A stretch of 64,000 nt of DNA from JAGORL01 sp964372415 (GTDB lineage Bacteria; Patescibacteriota; Patescibacteriia; UBA9934), in assembly GCA_964372415.1 (NCBI GenBank), contig CAYJQH010000001.1:1-64000 (forward strand), read 5' to 3'. The notes under the pieces were generated by a model. It had not been told where the DNA came from. It saw only the letters and a program-made list of their open reading frames with translations, and made no database searches. A program made the position numbers and the translations under genes. Position 1 is the stretch's first letter. Each line of letters opens with the position of its first letter. Positions 1-7,106 of this stretch are shown here, piece after piece.

Positions 1-62
1 GTAACCATAAGGGTATTGTAGCACCTCGTGGTTACGAAACACACTAATTACCAAACTATTTT

Positions 63-260
63 ATGAGCCCAGGCAAAATTCCTCGTCGCGAGATGTGGAT
101 TCCTGATACGGAAACCGACAAACGAATTAGAGAAGAGGCTGCACAATCTGCCGCAGCACGAACTCGCCTTAAGTGGGGTGACGCGTCGACTCCCGACATT
201 TCCGAAGATCGCAGTACAAGCGACGGGCAGCCTCAGGAAGACAGTTCAAAGAATGGCTGA
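63..260 (+). CDS. small hypothetical protein, 65 aa
   Basis: Not recognised. It is a short, highly charged and probably disordered protein (about residues 8-50 rich in Arg, Glu and Asp) with no membrane segment or cysteine motif. ATG at 63 has no clear Shine-Dalgarno sequence. Its 3' end overlaps the 3' end of the convergent FAD oxidoreductase by 28 nt, which is normal in such a compact genome but also means it could be a chance ORF. The composition (GKIPRREMWIPDTETDKRI at the N-terminus) looks protein-like, so I keep it at moderate confidence. Confidence 0.4.
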   Translation: MSPGKIPRREMWIPDTETDKRIREEAAQSAAARTRLKWGDASTPDISEDRSTSDGQPQEDSSKNG

Positions 261-1399
261 AGTGGTGATTTTTTGTTTAGCAGTTTGTCAGCAACGTATT
301 TGGCGGTCATAAAACAAACCACTTGTGTGGCGCAGCCAGCAATGGCGATTTCGTTATTTTTAAATTCAACCAGCGGTAAGTCACTGAAGCTTTTCCCAAA
401 ACCGCCAGACCAGGCGTACTCCACCGGGAGATCAAGGTAAGGAAAGAGTTTTTTAATAAACTCTAGAATGTTTTTAAGATGGGGAAAGTGAGGGTCTCTT
501 TGGCGGTGTTTTTTGTGCACGGTTATATCGCCAAAACCAAGTAGTAATCGTTGATCTTTGGTGAGTTTAAAATAGTAATAATGATTACCATCGTCAAAAA
601 CGATCTTTTTTTTCTTGAAGCCAGTAAGATTAATTTCTTCTGAAGTAAGCTGTCGAGTAACCACAATAGTAGATTTTATTCGCTTAACTTTGGCTGACGG
701 ATGTTCAGAATCAATGGCTAAAATAAGATTTTTATAACGAATATTACCTTGTCTCGTCTTAGCGACCCCAGCCTGTGCTTTTAGGAGAGCAGTGTTTTCA
801 TAAATTTTTACTCCGTACTTTTCAATTTTTTTTGACAAAATTTGCACGAATTTTAATGGATTAACCGATAAGCCGTGATTTTTAGATAGGATGCCATGAG
901 CGAAGAGCGGTGTATTAAGCTCACCGGTAAGCGCCTCTTTTTCAAGCCACACAGCGTTTTTATCAAGTTGCTTCTCGAACAAAAACTCTTCACGAAGATA
1001 GCCCTTTTTTTTCTTTGGGTAGTCACAATATAAAGTATCTTGTGGCTCAGCATCACAATCAATATTTTCTTCAGTGATAATTTTCCTAAGACCGCGCAGA
1101 GCGCTTTGAATTTCTGACCACAGAAGAGCTGCTTTTTTGAATCCGTAATATTTCACGTATTGACTAAGATCAGTTTCGCCGCGCACCACAAGCGTGCCGG
1201 CCGCTTCGCCGGTAGCGCTGCAACCGACCGTGTGTTTTTCTATAAGAACAATATTCTTAACCCCTTGCTTAGCTAAAAAATATGCTACGGAGACACCTGT
1301 AATACCACCACCGACAATTAAATAATCACATTCTATTTTTCGTTTTAGCTTGGGCCGTGCCTTGTAACCGGGATTCTTCCAGAAAACTTCAAATTTCAT
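233..1399 (-). CDS. FAD-dependent oxidoreductase (DAO / glycine-oxidase-like fold)
   Basis: A 388-aa cytoplasmic flavoprotein. The N-terminus carries a Rossmann FAD-binding motif at about residues 26-54: G30-x-G32-x-x-G35 (GGGITG) followed by an acidic residue, E54, that would bind the adenosine ribose. A second conserved stretch near the C-terminus (IAIAGCATQVV) fits the flavin-contacting end of the DAO superfamily (amino-acid and sarcosine oxidases, glycerol-3-phosphate dehydrogenase). The substrate cannot be read from sequence. It is transcribed divergently from recG with a 125-nt shared upstream region. The fold is confident; the specific reaction is unknown. Confidence 0.8.
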   Translation of the reverse strand: MKFEVFWKNPGYKARPKLKRKIECDYLIVGGGITGVSVAYFLAKQGVKNIVLIEKHTVGCSATGEAAGTLVVRGETDLSQYVKYYGFKKAALLWSEIQSALRGLRKIITEENIDCDAEPQDTLYCDYPKKKKGYLREEFLFEKQLDKNAVWLEKEALTGELNTPLFAHGILSKNHGLSVNPLKFVQILSKKIEKYGVKIYENTALLKAQAGVAKTRQGNIRYKNLILAIDSEHPSAKVKRIKSTIVVTRQLTSEEINLTGFKKKKIVFDDGNHYYYFKLTKDQRLLLGFGDITVHKKHRQRDPHFPHLKNILEFIKKLFPYLDLPVEYAWSGGFGKSFSDLPLVEFKNNEIAIAGCATQVVCFMTAKYVADKLLNKKSPLQPFFELSS

Positions 1400-1460
1400 A
1401 AGTCTTTTTTGCGTACCAGCATAAGATATTTAGTTATCCCTGGGAAGGACAACCATAGAC

Positions 1461-1488
1461 TTGCTATTTTTTAAAAATCTGCTATCGT
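1461..1488 (+). promoter_or_regulatory. candidate sigma-70-type promoter for recG
   Basis: TTGCTA (1461-1466) and TATCGT (1483-1488) are separated by 16 nt. Between them and the recG start lies a small hairpin, TTCGCG/CGCGGAA around 1503-1520, directly before the ATG. No Shine-Dalgarno sequence is visible. Confidence 0.4.
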
Positions 1489-1524
1489 CATTCGGATGTT
1501 TTTTCGCGTTTATTCGCGGAATAT

Positions 1525-3600
1525 ATGGCCAACCATCTGATCGACAAGATTAGTTCTGTTTCTGGAATCGGTGCTCATAAAGCTAAGGATTTTCTTCGTT
1601 TGGGCCTTGTTACACTTCGTGACGCTCTTTATGATTTCCCCTTTCGTTACGACGACCTTTCGCACTCCGTAGCCATTTCGAGCGCTGAGGCAGGCGGCAA
1701 AGTAACCATTCAAGGAACCATTTCTTCCATTGAATCTCGTCGCAGTCAAAAATCATGGCGCATGACGGTAACTGAGGCAATTGTTGAGGATGGCACGGGT
1801 TCAATTAAAGCCGTCTGGTTTCATCAAGGATTTCTAACCAAAGTCTTAAAGCCAGGACAAGTAGTTTCCTTGGCCGGCAAGGTGGACGACAAGTATGGCT
1901 TGTCGCTCGTTAACCCAGTATACGAAATTATTGGCACGGCCAAGGTCACAAAGGACACCGGCCGTATTGTACCCATTTATAAACTTACTGGCGCGTTGAC
2001 CCAAAAAATTCGTCGTAAAGTGGCCGAAGCCTCACTCCTGGCCCTCAAAGAAATTATTGATTGGATGCCAAGTTTTGTTTTAAACGAAGTTGATCTTATT
2101 CCGCTTCCCGAATCTATTCGGGAACTTCATTTTCCGGCCTCGACTGAGGCTAAGGATCGCGCTCTTCGTCGTTTAAAGTTCGATGAATTTTTTCTTCACC
2201 AGCTTCTTCACGCCAAATCACGCCGCGAGCTCAAGCTACAAAAGGCGCCGAGTGTGCCGTTTCATGAGGATGTGGTCAAACAAGCGGTTGAGGATCTGCC
2301 GTTTGTCTTAACGGCTGCCCAAAAGAAAGCTATTTGGGCGATCATTAAAGACATGAATCGACCGGAACCGATGAATCGATTGCTTGAGGGCGATGTGGGG
2401 AGCGGTAAGACGGTGGTGGCGGCTCTCGTGGCCATGAACGCAGCTAGTAGCGGTTGGCAGACCTCGATGCTGGCGCCAACAGAAATTTTAGCCGAGCAAC
2501 ATGCCCAAACCCTAAACAGACTTTTCGGCTATAAACTTAAGATCGCTCTTTATACGAGAACCAAGCGCCGCGTTGGTGATCGTGAGGTTAGTAAGGCTCA
2601 GCTTTTGTCGGCTCTCAAAAATGGAGGAGTCCAGATTGTTATCGGCACTCACGCGCTACTAACTGAGGACGTCTTGTTTGATCGCCTTGGCCTAATTGTG
2701 GTTGATGAGCAGCACCGTTTTGGCGTTCGTCAACGCCAAAAACTTAAAGATAAACAAGGGGATGCCGATGGCTTGCCACACTTGTTGTCGATGACCGCGA
2801 CACCAATCCCGCGATCACTTGCTCTTGTTTTGTATGGTGATCTAGACCGTTCGATTTTGAACGAATATCCAGCTGGTCGCAAGCCGATTACTACACAGGT
2901 TGTTGATCCTGGCCGCGAAGAACCTGTTTATACCAAAATGAGAGCCGAAATGGATCTTGGCCGACAAGTTTTTGTGGTCTGTCCTTTAATTGAAGAATCC
3001 GATGCTCTGGGTGTTAATTCGGTTCAGCAGGTATTCAAAGAATTCGTTCTCGGGCCATTTAAAGGCTACAAAGTGGCGATGCTACATGGACGAATGAAAA
3101 CCAAAGAAAAAGATGAGGTGATGCGTAAATTTGCGAGTGGTGAAACAGACATGTTGATTTCGACTACAGTCGTTGAAGTAGGTGTCGATGTGCCAAACGC
3201 TACCGTTATGTACGTTGAAGGAGCCGAACGTTTTGGTTTGGCACAACTACACCAGCTTCGCGGCCGAGTGGGTCGTGGGGGAGTGCAAAGTTTTTGTTTT
3301 CTTCATCCTTCGAATATTCTTGGTAGTGTAGCTCGCGAGCGTTTAAAGGCTATTGAGGACAGTCAGGATGGTTTTGATTTGGCTGAAAAAGATCTTCAGC
3401 TCCGTGGTCCGGGCAACATTTTTGGCACCGAACAATCAGGTTTTGAGCAGTTCAAGCTCGGCACCATGCACGACATCGACCTCATGTCGCACGCCAAAGA
3501 TTTTTCCAAAGAAATTTTGGACAAGTCACCAGATCTTTCGGCGTATCCGGAACTTCGTACACGGTTGTACCAGTACATTGACGAAGTGCACTTCGAATAA
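1525..3600 (+). CDS. recG: ATP-dependent DNA helicase RecG
   Basis: A 691-aa superfamily 2 helicase that remodels stalled replication forks and branched DNA. Order of domains: N-terminal wedge/OB-fold (about residues 1-200; ATVEDGTGSIKAVWF-type OB strand near 95), helicase motif I GDVGSGKT at about 290-297, motif II DEQH near 394, motif III SMTATPIPRSLAL, and the C-terminal helicase half with the QLRGRVGRGG motif VI. Length matches the family (about 680-700). ATG at 1525 gives the usual N-terminus (helix-hairpin 'IGAHKAKDFLRLGL'). It is followed by a strong 12-bp hairpin. Confidence 0.97.
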   Translation: MANHLIDKISSVSGIGAHKAKDFLRLGLVTLRDALYDFPFRYDDLSHSVAISSAEAGGKVTIQGTISSIESRRSQKSWRMTVTEAIVEDGTGSIKAVWFHQGFLTKVLKPGQVVSLAGKVDDKYGLSLVNPVYEIIGTAKVTKDTGRIVPIYKLTGALTQKIRRKVAEASLLALKEIIDWMPSFVLNEVDLIPLPESIRELHFPASTEAKDRALRRLKFDEFFLHQLLHAKSRRELKLQKAPSVPFHEDVVKQAVEDLPFVLTAAQKKAIWAIIKDMNRPEPMNRLLEGDVGSGKTVVAALVAMNAASSGWQTSMLAPTEILAEQHAQTLNRLFGYKLKIALYTRTKRRVGDREVSKAQLLSALKNGGVQIVIGTHALLTEDVLFDRLGLIVVDEQHRFGVRQRQKLKDKQGDADGLPHLLSMTATPIPRSLALVLYGDLDRSILNEYPAGRKPITTQVVDPGREEPVYTKMRAEMDLGRQVFVVCPLIEESDALGVNSVQQVFKEFVLGPFKGYKVAMLHGRMKTKEKDEVMRKFASGETDMLISTTVVEVGVDVPNATVMYVEGAERFGLAQLHQLRGRVGRGGVQSFCFLHPSNILGSVARERLKAIEDSQDGFDLAEKDLQLRGPGNIFGTEQSGFEQFKLGTMHDIDLMSHAKDFSKEILDKSPDLSAYPELRTRLYQYIDEVHFE

Positions 3601-3606
3601 TCCTTC

Positions 3607-3636
3607 GTACTTTTCTTTTCCTCCAAAGAAAAGTAC
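3607..3636. terminator. perfect 12-bp hairpin after recG
   Basis: GTACTTTTCTTT (3607-3618) is the exact reverse complement of AAAGAAAAGTAC (3625-3636), with a 6-nt loop, 7 nt after the recG stop. There is no strict T-run downstream, so it may be a stabilising 3' hairpin rather than a classical intrinsic terminator. Confidence 0.6.
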
Positions 3637-3658
3637 CAAAAGAAACCGCCGCCTATTT

Positions 3659-3799
3659 CGTCCGTCGGGGGATAAACCCGTCAGAATTTGGGCAAAACAT
3701 GAGTCGGTTGATTATTTATTGTTAGAAAGATTGCATTACCGGTATCAACCGACATGTTTTGCTATTCCAAATTCTCTGCCGGGTATGCCCCCGTCGTCC
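3659..3799. repeat. long imperfect palindrome (about 140 bp)
   Basis: The left arm (3659-3712) and right arm (3744-3799) pair over most of their length. The core GCAAAACATG..TCGGTTGAT (3692-3712) matches ATCAACCGACATGTTTTGC (3744-3762). Flanking blocks CAGAATTTGG/CCAAATTCTCTG and CCGTCGGGGG/CCCCCGTCGTC extend the pairing outward with small bulges. The AT-rich centre (3713-3743) is unpaired. No protein is encoded. It could be a mobile inverted-repeat element or a structured RNA. Confidence 0.7.
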
Positions 3800-3820
3800 T
3801 CAACGGCAGACTGTAAAGCC

Positions 3821-3880
3821 AGACCCTGACCCTGACTCCGAGCTTAAGCGAGGAGAAATAGGGAAGGGTCTATCAAGTGG
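3821..3880. repeat. REP-like palindrome copy (long-centre variant)
   Basis: It starts AGACCCTGA and ends AAGGGTCTATCAAGTGG, the same termini as the copies at 17341 and 35729, but has a longer, diverged centre. It lies in the repeat-rich stretch between recG and radA. The stop codon of the small minus-strand ORF 3873-3977 falls inside it. Confidence 0.65.
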
Positions 3881-3977
3881 GTAGTGGAAAAGTGGTGTGG
3901 TCCGCACCTTCCGGGGCGAAGCCGTCACGGGTGATCTTCAGCACTCGATAGCTGTTGACGGTGGCGGTGGTCGTCAC
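3873..3977 (-). CDS. possible 34-aa small protein
   Basis: GTG start at 3977 is preceded at 5-6 nt by a strong Shine-Dalgarno sequence (TTGGAGGGACC on the minus strand), the same context as the gene at 28083. The product begins MTTTATVNSYRVLKITRDGF and ends FPLPT. No homologue is recognised and no membrane segment is seen. The stop lies in the REP-like repeat, so this may be the stump of a longer gene cut by a repeat insertion. It is too short for certainty. Confidence 0.3.
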   Translation of the reverse strand: MTTTATVNSYRVLKITRDGFAPEGADHTTFPLPT

Positions 3978-4004
3978 GGTCCCTCCAAGGGGCTTTCACA
4001 TCGC

Positions 4005-4023
4005 GAATTCACGAAGTGAATTC
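4005..4023. repeat. GAATTCAC/GTGAATTC hairpin
   Basis: An 8-bp perfect stem with a 3-nt loop (GAA) in the gene-free stretch 3981-4284. The rest of that stretch holds only REP-like copies (4104-4190) and low-complexity 'gaccctgaccccgactccga' runs; I see no gene in it. Confidence 0.55.
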
Positions 4024-4103
4024 CATTTGTCAAGGTAATATGGCTAATAATAGCTTATTTTTGTAAACACCCATGAATTTCTTTCCATTTTGCCAACCCC
4101 GAG

Positions 4104-4190
4104 CCCTTCGCCTTCGCTCAGGGTAAATTACGACGAAGGGTTAGGTTGGTTCGGCTGTCGTGGGAACTAACCCCTCACTTTCGTTCGGGG
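4104..4190. repeat. two REP-like palindrome copies
   Basis: CCCTTCGCCTTCGCTCAGGG at 4104-4123 and CCCCTCACTTTCGTTCGGGG at 4171-4190 are inverted-orientation copies of the family consensus CCCTGAGCGAAAGCGAAGGG. Between them is a segment (CCTAACC../GGTTAGGTTGGTTC) whose complement recurs at 35211-35226, next to another family member. Confidence 0.65.
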
Positions 4191-4284
4191 TGGTCGGAAT
4201 GCTCAGACTGACCCTGACCCCGACTCCGAACCCTGACGTCACGTGGGGGTGAGGAGGGGGAGGGGTTTATCGAATGGTGTGAAG

Positions 4285-5136
4285 TTAAAGATTCTTTGTC
4301 AGTTCGGAAAGATTCTTCACAGTTTTTGGCGTAAAAGATTTTTTGAGGCCCAGGCGATCAGCCTCTTTGAGGCGGCGGTCAAGAAACGGTACAGAACGCA
4401 CTTCGCCACCTAAACCAAGTTCGCCAATAACCACGGCATCACTTGGCAAAGCCGTATTTTTTATAGCCGAAATAATGGCTGCTGCGACGGCTAGGTCAGA
4501 AGCGGGCTCCCGAATCTTCATGCCTCCAACCACGTTAACAAAAACATCTTTATCAAAGAGCGATAAACCGGTTCTCTTGCTCACAATAGCAATTATCATC
4601 TGAAGTCTCGCGGCATCAATGCCCGAGGTCCGTCGTACCGGTTGAGCGAAATATGTTTTGTCTACAAGGGCCTGTATTTCTACTAAAAACGGTCGTGCTC
4701 CCTCCATTATGCAAGTAACAACAGAACCGGCTCCCGGAGCACGCTCACTTAAGAATTTTGCTGATGGATTCTCGACCGCTACGAGTCCTTTTTCGGTCAT
4801 TTCGAACACGCCAACCTCATCGGTACTCCCAAAGCGATGTTTGTTGGCACGGAGCAGGCGATAAGCAGATTGCGGGTCGCCTTCAAGGGTCAACACGGTG
4901 TCCACAAGATGTTCAAGCGTTTTAGGGCCGGCTACGGTTCCTTCTTTGGTGATTTGACCGATTATCAAGACCGGCACACCCGAGGCTTTNNNNNNNNNNN
5001 NNNNNNNNNNNNNNNNNNNNNNNNNNNNNNNNNNNNNNNNNNNNNNNNNNNNNNNNNNNNNNNNNNNNNNNNNNNNNNNNNNNNNNNNNCCAGACCATTT
5101 TAGAAACTGGGCGTCGCAATGGGTACAGACGAACAT
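4285..5136 (-). CDS. radA: DNA repair protein RadA/Sms, interrupted by an assembly gap
   Basis: RadA is a RecA-like, DnaB-type helicase that promotes branch migration. Visible parts: the start of the N-terminal zinc finger (FVCTHCDAQFLKWS) before the gap; after it the end of the ATPase core (VPVLIIGQITKEGTVAGPKTLEHLVDTVL), the RadA-specific KHRFG motif (KNRFG in most members) and a Lon-like C-terminal domain. The Walker A motif and second CxxC of the zinc finger are hidden in the N run. Full RadA is about 450 aa, and the visible parts plus 33 X give 283, so the true gap must be several hundred bases. It sits 50 nt after the pilin-hydrolase gene, probably at the end of that operon. Confidence 0.92.
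   Translation of the reverse strand: MFVCTHCDAQFLKWSXXXXXXXXXXXXXXXXXXXXXXXXXXXXXXXXXXKASGVPVLIIGQITKEGTVAGPKTLEHLVDTVLTLEGDPQSAYRLLRANKHRFGSTDEVGVFEMTEKGLVAVENPSAKFLSERAPGAGSVVTCIMEGARPFLVEIQALVDKTYFAQPVRRTSGIDAARLQMIIAIVSKRTGLSLFDKDVFVNVVGGMKIREPASDLAVAAAIISAIKNTALPSDAVVIGELGLGGEVRSVPFLDRRLKEADRLGLKKSFTPKTVKNLSELTKNL
4990..5089. other. assembly gap (100 N) inside radA
   Basis: Exactly 100 N, a conventional placeholder for a gap of unknown size. By comparison with RadA family length, roughly 500 bp of coding sequence should lie here. Confidence 0.95.
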
Positions 5137-5186
5137 ATGAAGCTATTTTTTCAGGATATTCGTCGCGAGTCAAAGAGAGCCGTATA

Positions 5187-6467
5187 TTATCTTCTTATGA
5201 CGTATAGTCCATGATCGGCCTTAACATAATTGTTAAAGACGTAGGAGACGCTTTTAGCCTGCACGGCGTTTCCCGGCAAACGACCAGAGCCCCCGTGTGC
5301 ATCAGTAACTTTCCCGTTACCTATATACATGAATACGTGACCTGATTCCCCCTCTATTATGGCTTTCCAACCAAGGAGATCCCCAGGTTTTAAGGCGATG
5401 CCGTTGACCGTTGTTTCCGGACCGGCGCTAAAGGTAAGTACTTTCTCCGCGCTTGCGAATAAACTGGCGGTGAGTCCTGTGGGGCCATCTAGACCAGCGC
5501 AGAAGGCTACGTAAGCCACAAAATGCGAACAATCAAAGCACAGCTGACCCTCAGGGCAATACTCTGAGTAAGGCCGTCCACTTGGGTCAGTGTATTTGTC
5601 TCCGGGGAAGGGGCCGCTTGTGCCGTCACCGCCCATCCGGTACGTTACCTTGCCTTGAAGTGATGTGGCGATAGCGTAAACATCCGAACTCTGATTACAA
5701 ATAACTCCCGCTGGTGGTGTGACGCCATCAAACACGAAGGGAGCGGCAGCCTCGCCAGATTCGCCCACGTATTTGATAGGATCAATTCTTTGTATGACGA
5801 GTGATGAGAACTGTACTGTTCTAGGATCAATTAGGAAGGCGATATTGTAAACGAGAAGCAGAATAATAACGCCAATTATCGCATTCTTTATGCGTTCTTT
5901 GGCTTTTTCTACCTGCCCTTTATTCCCCCCAGCAGTGGCGTACTGAACGCCGCCAATCATTAGTAGGGTTACGGCGATTGTTGCCCCGGCGCCAATTAGG
6001 TAGGCATAAACTGCCTTTACGTAAAGCCCGATTAAATTGCTTTCTATCGTGCCTGTCCCTGGGTCGCCTTTCACTGCATCTGTAAAATCCAGGCCAGGGA
6101 TTTGTACGTTGAGCGTGGGTATTATTGATTCACGTAGTGGTTCCGTGAGGCCACTTGGTGATTTGGAAGTACCACTGACACTACTGACACTACCGCTTGC
6201 CGACTCGACGGCGCCATTAACGTCAATACACGCGAAGTCGTATGTTCCTTCCCCTGACCCACCGTTTTCCTGCTGATAAAGAACATCTACAATACACGCG
6301 TTTTCGCATTCGACTGCTGAGGAAACTTCGTTATGTTTTTGCACCGTGCCATCAGATGTACAGGTGCAAGCGATGTTATCGGCACAGGGCGTTTGCGCCA
6401 ATGCTCCTCGGAACAGGCCGAGGTTGAGAGCGATCGCGAAGAGAAAAATCGGTGCAAAATATCTCAC
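5187..6467 (-). CDS. VirB2-like two-helix pilin domain fused to an NlpC/P60-like cell-wall hydrolase
   Basis: A 426-aa exported protein. Residues 1-24 are a signal peptide ending ALAQ. Residues 28-80 hold six cysteines (28, 34, 36, 54, 58, 80), likely a disulfide domain. A Ser-rich linker follows, then two transmembrane helices (about 147-172 and 195-213) separated by GGVQYATAGGNKGQVEKAKERI, the pattern of CPR 'T4SS pilin' (TrbC/VirB2-like) proteins. Residues 255-426 look like an NlpC/P60 peptidase: FDCSHFVAYV gives catalytic Cys313, and SGHVFMYIGNG with DAHGG gives His377 and His391. GTG start at 6467 overlaps the upstream DsbA-like stop (GTGA). Likely role: a surface or secretion-channel component with peptidoglycan-cleaving ability. 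The peptidase assignment is by motif. Confidence 0.8.
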   Translation of the reverse strand: MRYFAPIFLFAIALNLGLFRGALAQTPCADNIACTCTSDGTVQKHNEVSSAVECENACIVDVLYQQENGGSGEGTYDFACIDVNGAVESASGSVSSVSGTSKSPSGLTEPLRESIIPTLNVQIPGLDFTDAVKGDPGTGTIESNLIGLYVKAVYAYLIGAGATIAVTLLMIGGVQYATAGGNKGQVEKAKERIKNAIIGVIILLLVYNIAFLIDPRTVQFSSLVIQRIDPIKYVGESGEAAAPFVFDGVTPPAGVICNQSSDVYAIATSLQGKVTYRMGGDGTSGPFPGDKYTDPSGRPYSEYCPEGQLCFDCSHFVAYVAFCAGLDGPTGLTASLFASAEKVLTFSAGPETTVNGIALKPGDLLGWKAIIEGESGHVFMYIGNGKVTDAHGGSGRLPGNAVQAKSVSYVFNNYVKADHGLYVIRR

Positions 6468-7105
6468 AATCCAGAAAGTTCTGCTTTAATAACGCGACGT
6501 AACTCAGAAGTAGTGAGAGAACCCGTGTATTTTTCCCCGTTTACATAAATAGTGGGAGTGGCATTAATCCCGAGAGCTACGCCTTCCTCAAAACTTCGTT
6601 GGACCAAAGGAAGAGTATTTTGATTTTCTAAACAACGAGCAAAGGCGTTTTCTTTAAGTTCAAGCGTTGTCGCAATTTGCAGGTATATTTCAGAATTTAA
6701 TTGCAAGGAATTTGCTATAAGATAAGCGTGATATTCCCAGAATTTATTTTGTTCACCAGCACAACGAGCGGCCACAGCTGCGTTCAACGCTTCATCATGA
6801 ACCGAGCTGTTTGGCATGTCTTTCCAAACTATTTTAAGATCATTCGGATACTCTTCTCGGAGTTCAAGTAAAGACGTTTCAAGATCAACACAGCCCGAGC
6901 ACTCATAATCACCAAAATTAACGATGGTTACTCTGGCATCTTGTGGACCAACCTGCGGATCAGCGATGGTTACAGTTGGGGCAGCCAATTTTTGGTCGTC
7001 AGTGAAGGTAATGTTGTTTTTTACCTTAACGGAGAAAAAGAAAAATAGAAAAATTATGGCCGCTAGAGTAAATAGAATTGACAGGATTATCCAGAACGAA
7101 CGCAT
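6464..7105 (-). CDS. DsbA-like membrane-anchored thiol oxidoreductase
   Basis: A 213-aa protein with one N-terminal membrane anchor (about residues 4-25) and a thioredoxin-fold DsbA domain outside the cell. The active site is C69-S-G-C72 in FGDYECSGCVDLE, and the cis-proline loop is INATPTIYVNG near residue 183. DsbA/BdbD proteins make or shuffle disulfides in exported proteins. The neighbour it overlaps by 4 nt carries a six-cysteine exported domain, so that protein is a likely substrate (inference). It starts 1 nt after the propeller gene, so the four genes from 9155 to 5187 should be co-transcribed. Confidence 0.9.
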   Translation of the reverse strand: MRSFWIILSILFTLAAIIFLFFFFSVKVKNNITFTDDQKLAAPTVTIADPQVGPQDARVTIVNFGDYECSGCVDLETSLLELREEYPNDLKIVWKDMPNSSVHDEALNAAVAARCAGEQNKFWEYHAYLIANSLQLNSEIYLQIATTLELKENAFARCLENQNTLPLVQRSFEEGVALGINATPTIYVNGEKYTGSLTTSELRRVIKAELSGL

Positions 7106-7106
7106 A

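Noticed and set aside
1..62. GTAACCA/TGGTTAC inverted repeat at the window start
   Set aside because: Only 7 bp with a 21-nt loop at the very edge of the window; cannot be distinguished from chance.
3353..3829. Plus-strand 158-codon frame over the end of recG
   Set aside because: It is a shadow of recG running into the long palindrome; Ser/Pro-rich, no RBS, no protein character.
3600..4284. tmRNA, RNase P RNA or SRP RNA in the largest gene-poor stretch
   Set aside because: None of the conserved core sequences of these RNAs is visible; the stretch is explained by repeats.
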